NCBI GenBank assembly: GCA_036340215.1
Contig: JAYYZF010000075.1
Coordinates: 1-54,073, forward strand
Length of the DNA stretch: 54,073 nucleotides
Direction: 5' to 3'
Origin: JABJPE01 sp036340215
Lineage (GTDB): Bacteria; Pseudomonadota; Gammaproteobacteria; Comchoanobacterales; Comchoanobacteraceae
Part shown: positions 52,826-54,073 of the stretch, in pieces
Numbering within the stretch: the stretch's first letter is position 1
How the letters are laid out: the number at the start of each line of letters is the position of its first letter
Notes under the pieces: generated by a model
Seen by the model: only the letters and a program-made list of their open reading frames with translations
Database searches by the model: none
What the model was told of the DNA's origin: nothing
Position numbers and translations under genes: made by a program

Positions 52826-54013
52826 TTATTTTTTACAGTTAACGGCAAGTTTTGCAATCATCAATTCTTCATTTGTTTTAAATACATAAACTGGTATAGC
52901 AGATGTTTCTTGCGATATTATGTGGTTACTACAGGCACCATTGTGATTATTATCTTTCTCAGATATATTCAAACTCAAAAATTTAAGATGTTGAATAACT
53001 AAAAAACGTATTAAGGCAGAGTTCTCGCCAATACCACCTGTAAAAATGATACCATCACAATTTTGAAGAGGTACCATGTACGAGGCAATATATTTAGCAA
53101 TAGAATAACAAAATATATCTATAGCTAACTTAGCATCTTTATCTCCAGCAACATAAGCTGCCTCAAGTTTTCTCATATCATGGCTTATTCTGGATAGGGC
53201 ACGCAAGCCAGATCTTTTATTAAGAGTATCTGTTATTTCTGCTAATGATATGTTTAACTTGCTAGCTAGGTATTGATGAATGCCTGGATCAATATCTCCT
53301 GATCTAGTTCCCATAACTAAGCCAGCAAGTGGTGTAAACCCCATGGAGGTGTCAACACTTTCTCCTGCTTTAATCGCACAGATACTGGCACCATTACCAA
53401 GATGAATACTTATTAAATTTGGCTTCATATTTTGAGTGATCTCTGTAAATTTCTGAGATATAAAGTTATGGCTAATACCATGAAAGCCGTATTTCTTGAT
53501 GCCATATTTAGTAGCTATATCTCTATCAATCGCGTATGTTGCTGCTATTTCTGGGATGCTACTATGAAAAGCAGTGTCAAATACGGCTATATTCTTAATC
53601 TTTGGGAATGCTGTTAAACATGTCTCGATACCAGCAATATTGCTAGGATTATGTAGAGGAGCTAAGCTACTAATTTCCTTCAATTTTAGAATATTATTTT
53701 GGTCTATTTTTGTTGCTTTTTTAAAGTGCAATCCACCGTGGACAACCCGATGCCCAATTGCGGTTAAGCCTTTTTTTACCGCGCTATCATTTTTAATAAT
53801 AGCTATTATTTTCTTTAATGCTTCTTCAATAGTAGCATTAGGTATGTGATAACCCTCAATACTATTTTGATGAGAGAATGAGAGATGACAAGAATCTGTA
53901 TTTATATTATCTACTAAGCCATGATATATATGATGTTCACTATTAATCTCAAAAACAGCAAATTTTACTGAAGAGCTTCCGCAATTAATAACTAAAACGT
54001 ATTTACTAGACAC
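52826..54013 (-). CDS. ackA: Acetate kinase
   Basis: A 395-residue acetate kinase (E. coli 400). Signatures are the N-terminal VINCGSSSVKFAVF, GHRVVHGG, FDTAFHSSIPEIAATYAI, YGFHGISHNFIS, HLGNGASICAI, DTSMGFTPLAGLVMGTRSGDIDPG and the C-terminal FTGGIGENSALIR. It makes ATP from acetyl phosphate and ADP. The start codon is GTG at 54013, seven bases after GGAG; TATAAT stands at 54043-54048 on the minus strand. It is first gene of ackA-pta. Confidence 0.97.
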   Translation of the reverse strand: MSSKYVLVINCGSSSVKFAVFEINSEHHIYHGLVDNINTDSCHLSFSHQNSIEGYHIPNATIEEALKKIIAIIKNDSAVKKGLTAIGHRVVHGGLHFKKATKIDQNNILKLKEISSLAPLHNPSNIAGIETCLTAFPKIKNIAVFDTAFHSSIPEIAATYAIDRDIATKYGIKKYGFHGISHNFISQKFTEITQNMKPNLISIHLGNGASICAIKAGESVDTSMGFTPLAGLVMGTRSGDIDPGIHQYLASKLNISLAEITDTLNKRSGLRALSRISHDMRKLEAAYVAGDKDAKLAIDIFCYSIAKYIASYMVPLQNCDGIIFTGGIGENSALIRFLVIQHLKFLSLNISEKDNNHNGACSNHIISQETSAIPVYVFKTNEELMIAKLAVNCKK

Positions 54014-54073
54014 CTGTTATCTCCACTACTAAGTATATCTTAATTATAATACAAATATGGAGAAAATTCAGGA

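Overview
The window is an AT-rich bacterial chromosome segment, read here as a host-associated gammaproteobacterium, probably a Legionellales-like intracellular lineage. Three gene orders typical of Gammaproteobacteria are present: rhodanese-grxC-secB, gyrA-cmk-rpsA-lapA-lapB and lexA-dinB. LpxK implies a Gram-negative envelope. A signal-peptide DotI/IcmL-family protein and a DUF4116-like repeat protein point to a Dot/Icm (type IVB) secretion lifestyle. The assignment rests on gene content and remembered family motifs, not on a database search.

Layout. 1-2844 (minus): AddA-like helicase (cut by the window edge) and AddB-like nuclease. 2845-3164: the only gap over 300 bases, holding a perfect DnaA box. 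3165-4238: DUF4116-like protein. 4325-6402 (minus): OmpR-type regulator and histidine kinase. 6586-9294 (minus): two membrane-hairpin proteins of unknown function. 9535-19373 (plus): giant NAD-glutamate dehydrogenase, a dehalogenase-fold protein lacking its nucleophile, a tyrosine recombinase, malic enzyme and a 5'-nucleotidase. 19370-21243 (minus): C-terminal processing protease and the DotI/IcmL-like protein. 21407-24572 (plus): membrane protein, rhodanese, glutaredoxin, SecB, LpxK. 24532-30626 (minus): a compact run minC-minD-minE, leucine-type dehydrogenase, then E1 alpha, E1 beta and E2 of a 2-oxoacid dehydrogenase. 30836-37322 (plus): gyrA, cmk, rpsA, lapA, lapB. 37334-40245 (minus): MFS transporter and two unknown membrane proteins. 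40393-42168 (plus): lexA-dinB. 42238-47733 (plus): a membrane protein and two long tandem paralogues with a C-terminal Smr-like domain. 47902-50649 (minus): two more membrane-hairpin proteins. 50738-54013 (minus): ackA-pta.

How the genes fit together. Metabolism here looks fed by amino acids: glutamate dehydrogenase, leucine-type dehydrogenase with a 2-oxoacid dehydrogenase, malic enzyme for carbon entry and exit at the TCA cycle, and AckA-Pta for acetyl-CoA overflow. serC and aroA, commonly found between gyrA and cmk in gammaproteobacteria, are not there, consistent with a lineage relying on a host for amino acids. The unknown genes are mostly membrane-hairpin or helical proteins of the kind often found among effectors of intracellular bacteria, but none has a proven function here.

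Most notable observations: (1) the lexA-dinB promoter carries GTTC-N7-GTTC, the SOS operator known from Alphaproteobacteria, filling the 17-base spacer of a sigma70 promoter; (2) the two ~755-residue tandem paralogues end in an Smr-like nuclease fold and resemble no family I can name; (3) the haloalkane-dehalogenase-like protein has Ala where the nucleophilic Asp belongs.
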